DNA of 64,000 nt, taken from Gaiellasilicea sp963794385. Its GTDB lineage: Bacteria; Actinomycetota; Thermoleophilia; Gaiellales; Gaiellaceae. Of the stretch, positions 61,508-64,000 are shown piece after piece. Positions within the stretch are counted from its first letter, which is position 1; each line of letters begins with the position of its first letter. A model generated the notes under the pieces. The model saw only the letters and a program-made list of their open reading frames with translations. It had not been told where the DNA came from and ran no database searches. The position numbers were made by a program, and so were the translations under genes. Where the stretch lies: contig CAWCDT010000011.1 in assembly GCA_963794385.1 (NCBI GenBank), positions 1 through 64,000 on the forward strand. Direction: 5' to 3'.

Positions 61508-62983
61508 CGCTCGTCATTCTCGACGGTTGGGGCTGCGCGCCGCCCGGGACCGGCAATGCGGTCGAGCTGGCCCGAACGCCGGTGTTCGACCGGCTCTGGC
61601 GGGAGTACCCGCATACGACGCTGAAGGCGTCGGGAGAGGCGGTCGGGCTGCCGGAGGGGCAGATGGGGAACTCGGAGGTCGGCCACCTGACGATCGGGTC
61701 GGGCCGGATCCTCTTCCAGGACCTGCAGCGGGTGAACGTCGCGATTCGAGACGGCTCGTTCTTCGCGAACGAGGCACTCGTCGGCGCGTTCGAGCGGGCG
61801 CGGGCGCGCGGCGGCGACGTGCACCTGCTGGGGCTCACCTCCTACGGCGGGGTTCACTCGCACATCGACCACCTCCGCGCCCTGCTCGAGCTGGCGCGGC
61901 GTCTCGGGCTCGAGCGGCGGACCTGGATCCACGCCTTCACCGACGGACGGGACGTCTCGCCGACCTCGGCCGTGTCCGATCTGGCGGAGCTGCCGCCCGG
62001 TCGCCTGGCGACGGTCGTCGGGCGGTACTACGCGATGGACAGGGACAAGCGCTGGGAGCGGACGCAGAAGGCGCTCGACGCGATCACGGTGGGGAGGGGT
62101 ACACCTGTGGAACCTCCCGCGTTGCTCGCAGAAGTGCAACGGAGCTATGACGCGGGCGTCACAGACGAGTTCCTGGAGCCGATCGTCGTCGACGGCGCGC
62201 CACGGCTCGGCCGGGACGACGCCGCGATCTTCTTCAACTTCCGGCCCGACCGCGGCCGGCAGCTCGCGGCCAGGCTCGCGGAGGGCGACGTCGACCTGAC
62301 CACGATGACCCGGTATTCCGACGAGCTCAACGTCCCCGTCGCCTTCGCGGAGCAGAAGGTCTCGGACACGCTCGCCGAGACCCTCGCCGCCGCGGGCGCG
62401 CGTCAGCTGCACGTTGCCGAGACGGAGAAATACGCGCACGTGACCTACTTCTTCAACGGCGGCGTCGAGGTGCCGTGGCCCGGCGAGGAGCGCATCCTCG
62501 TGCCCAGCCCACGCGACGTCCCGAGCTACGACTTCAAGCCCGAGATGTCGGCGCGCGAGGTCGCCGCGCGCTTCGCGGACGCGATCGGCGACGGCTACCG
62601 CTTCGCCGTCATCAACTTCGCGAACCCGGACATGGTCGGCCACACCGGCTCGATCCCGGCGGTCACGCAGGCGGTCGAGGTCACCGACGAGTGCCTCGCC
62701 GAGGTGGTCGAGTCGACGCATGCGGCCCGCGGTGTCTGCCTCGTGACCGCCGACCACGGCAACGCCGAGACGATGCTCGAAGCGGACGGCGTCAGCCCGC
62801 ACACCGCGCACACGACCAACCCGGTGCCGCTCGTGTTAACCACTGGCGAGCATGGCCGTGCGCAAAGGGGGCGAGCTCGCCGACCTCGCCCCCACCGTGC
62901 TCGGGCTTCTCGGCCTCGAATCGCCGTCGGCGATGACAGGAGTCAACCTGGCCGGCGCGGCCGATCCGGGTCCCACAGGTTGA
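61483..62983 (+). CDS. gpmI: 2,3-bisphosphoglycerate-independent phosphoglycerate mutase, one frameshift
   Basis: Two-metal phosphoglycerate mutase, about 500 residues. The TTG at 61483 lies inside tpiA and reads LPGSFDLVTLVILDGWGCAP, the only start that includes the metal-binding VILDGWG. Seen: GQMGNSEVGHLTIGSGRILF (catalytic Ser), LGLTSYGGVHSHIDHLRALL, AFTDGRDVSPTSA, GRYYAMDRDKRWERT, IFFNFRPDRGRQLAARLAEG, INFANPDMVGHTGSIPAVTQ and CLVTADHGNAETMLEADG, then HTAHTTNPVPLVLT. One extra base near 62848 shifts the end, which continues VRKGGELADLAPTVLGLLGL and stops at 62983. The length of 1501 bases (3n+1) fits a single insertion. Confidence 0.93.
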
Positions 62984-62995
62984 GCAAACGGGCGC

Positions 62996-63001
62996 TATAC
63001 T
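62996..63001 (+). promoter_or_regulatory. -10 element for the sigma factor gene
   Basis: TATACT, 9 bases before the TTG start at 63011. The best -10 match in the window; leaderless TTG mRNA predicted. Confidence 0.5.
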
Positions 63002-63010
63002 CCCGCCCAC

Positions 63011-63616
63011 TTGTCGCTGCCCCAGCCTGATCTCGGCGTCCTGCGGAAGGCTCAGCGAGGAGATGAGCGAGCGTTCTCGCTCATCGTTCGCGCGTATGAG
63101 CTGCCGGTCTTCAACTACGTGTTGCGGCTCGTGGGCGACCGCTCGTTGGCGGAGGACCTGACCCAGGAAGTCTTTCTTCGTGTCTACCAGGGACTGCCCA
63201 GCTTCTCGCTTCGTTGCCGCTTCACGACCTGGCTCTTCCAGGTGACGAAGAACCGCGTTCTCGACGAGTTGCGCGCGCTGGAGCGCCGGCCGCGCGCCGT
63301 CGTCAACCTCGAGGACATCCCCCCGCTCGAGGTCGTGGATGCACCGTTCGAGCGCGTGGAGGCGATCGACGCAGTCTGGCGGGCGGTCGAGAACCTGAGC
63401 GTCGACCTGAAGATGGCTCTGTTGCTGCGCGACGTGGTCGGCCTCTCCTACACCGAGATCGCCGACTCGCTCGAGGTCACCCTGGCCACGGTCAAGTGGC
63501 GGATCTACAAGGCCCGCGAGGAAGTCCAGCTCGCGCTCGCCCGCGAGGGCATCACCTTCGGCGCGGAGACGGGCTCCGACAAGCGCGCCAACCCCGCCGC
63601 ACCCGCGCTGGTCTAG
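63011..63616 (+). CDS. ECF-type RNA polymerase sigma factor
   Basis: 201 residues, sigma-70 region 2 and region 4 only. Region 2: DERAFSLIVRAYELPVFNYV, LRLVGDRSLAEDLTQEVFLR (the AEDLTQEVF core-binding block), FTTWLFQVTKNRVLDELRAL. Region 4: LSVDLKMALLLRDVVGLSYT and EIADSLEVTLATVKWRIYKA, the -35-binding helix-turn-helix. The TTG start is preceded by TATACT. No anti-sigma gene follows; the next gene is convergent. It could be regulated by a C-terminal or distant partner. Confidence 0.9.
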   Translation: MSLPQPDLGVLRKAQRGDERAFSLIVRAYELPVFNYVLRLVGDRSLAEDLTQEVFLRVYQGLPSFSLRCRFTTWLFQVTKNRVLDELRALERRPRAVVNLEDIPPLEVVDAPFERVEAIDAVWRAVENLSVDLKMALLLRDVVGLSYTEIADSLEVTLATVKWRIYKAREEVQLALAREGITFGAETGSDKRANPAAPALV

Positions 63617-63637
63617 CCGTAGCGCTCTAGCTGTCGC

Positions 63638-63997
63638 CTAGGCAGGCGCGTTCGCGTCCTCCTTCGCCGCGAGCTTCCGGCTCGCCGCCATCACGTCCTT
63701 CAGGTGCCGCTGCTGGATCGGCAGGTGCGTGCTCACGAGCTGGCGGACGCCGGCGTGCTTCGCCTGCTTGTTCAGCTCCTGCAGCACCGACCAGTGCCCG
63801 ACCTCGCCGGCCTCGGCCATGGTCAGGAACTCGAACCCGTCCAGCTCATCCGAGTCACGCTCGAGGTAGGTCCTCATCATCGTCGCGCCCTTCTTCTTCA
63901 CCGAGCGCGCCTCGGCGAGGATCTTCCCCTTCTTGCGGTCGATCGAGGCGGCCACGGCGGTGCCGTCCTTCTCGGCCTTGGCCGCCTCCTTGCGCAT
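63638..63997 (-). CDS. Ferritin-like domain protein, probably 5'-truncated by the window edge
   Basis: 119 or more residues read leftward. A basic N-terminal part (MRKEAAKAEKDGTAVAASID, RKKGKILAEARSVKKKGATM) leads to EAGEVGHWSVLQELNKQAKH and RQLVSTHLPIQQRHLKDVMA ASRKLAA. The E-x-x-H and Q-Q-R-H positions resemble the second half of DUF892/ferritin-like four-helix bundles. An ATG is at 63997, but the helix bundle would then lack its first helices, so the gene probably extends past the window. Convergent with the sigma factor gene. Confidence 0.55.
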   Translation of the reverse strand: MRKEAAKAEKDGTAVAASIDRKKGKILAEARSVKKKGATMMRTYLERDSDELDGFEFLTMAEAGEVGHWSVLQELNKQAKHAGVRQLVSTHLPIQQRHLKDVMAASRKLAAKEDANAPA

Positions 63998-64000
63998 GGT

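Overview
The window is high-GC DNA with dense, mostly one-direction operons, many GTG/TTG starts and 4-base ATGA/GTGA stop-start overlaps. Gene content (LivKHMGF transporter, whiA next to gap-pgk-tpiA, actinobacterial-type HemQ, a collagen-like lipid-anchored or secreted protein, leaderless genes) suggests an uncultured actinobacterium, most likely of the Thermoleophilia (Gaiella/Solirubrobacter side). That placement is inference from gene types; no rRNA is present.

Sequence quality is uneven. From base 1 to about 18.4 kb almost every gene is broken by single-base indels every 100-300 bases while the protein homology continues in the next frame. From 18.4 to 35 kb there is roughly one per gene or fewer, and after 36 kb almost none. 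I read these as consensus errors, not pseudogenes, and annotate such genes as one feature spanning the frames.

Layout. 1-5.2 kb: M48 peptidase end, a small protein, a histidine phosphatase, an SDR, then dgt-dnaG and tRNA-Asn with a terminator. 5.3-11.2 kb: collagen-like protein, a PG-binding/LysM/transglycosylase protein, and a leftward set (DNA methyltransferase, FAD oxidoreductase, TIM-barrel isomerase). 11.2-29.5 kb: a 19-gene rightward block, probably a catabolic island. It holds a molybdenum hydroxylase (three subunits plus CoxG), an LLM flavin enzyme, M20 hydrolase, DUF5655, FAH-family hydrolase, VOC protein, M24 hydrolase, an isopropylmalate-synthase-like acyltransferase, two ketopantoate-reductase-like dehydrogenases, a complete branched-chain-type ABC importer and a second M24-fold protein lacking the metal ligands. 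Its two internal promoters share the palindrome TGACATGTCA.

29.5-36 kb: a secreted DUF11/RTX protein, a TIR-STAND-WD40 protein resembling bacterial NLR-like defence proteins, and a tiny zinc-ribbon membrane protein. 36-43.5 kb: adenine deaminase, a secreted subtilase, tRNA-Leu, acyl-ACP thioesterase, Rsm22-type methyltransferase, Bcp peroxiredoxin and two membrane proteins. 43.6-51 kb (all leftward): two secreted GH-A-like paralogues, a 958-residue secreted RTX/VWA protein ending in a GIY-YIG nuclease domain with its Imm26-like immunity gene, HemQ, and a thioredoxin-like lipoprotein with an in-frame UGA in a UxxC motif followed by a SECIS-like hairpin, so a strong selenoprotein candidate.

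51-64 kb is housekeeping: uvrC, a flippase-like membrane protein, P5C dehydrogenase, ogt, whiA, M32 carboxypeptidase, the glycolytic run gap-pgk-tpiA-gpmI, an ECF sigma factor and the 3' part of a ferritin-like gene. Many operon-leading genes have a TAnnnT hexamer 5-10 bases before the start codon, implying leaderless transcripts, and three divergent pairs overlap their -10 elements.
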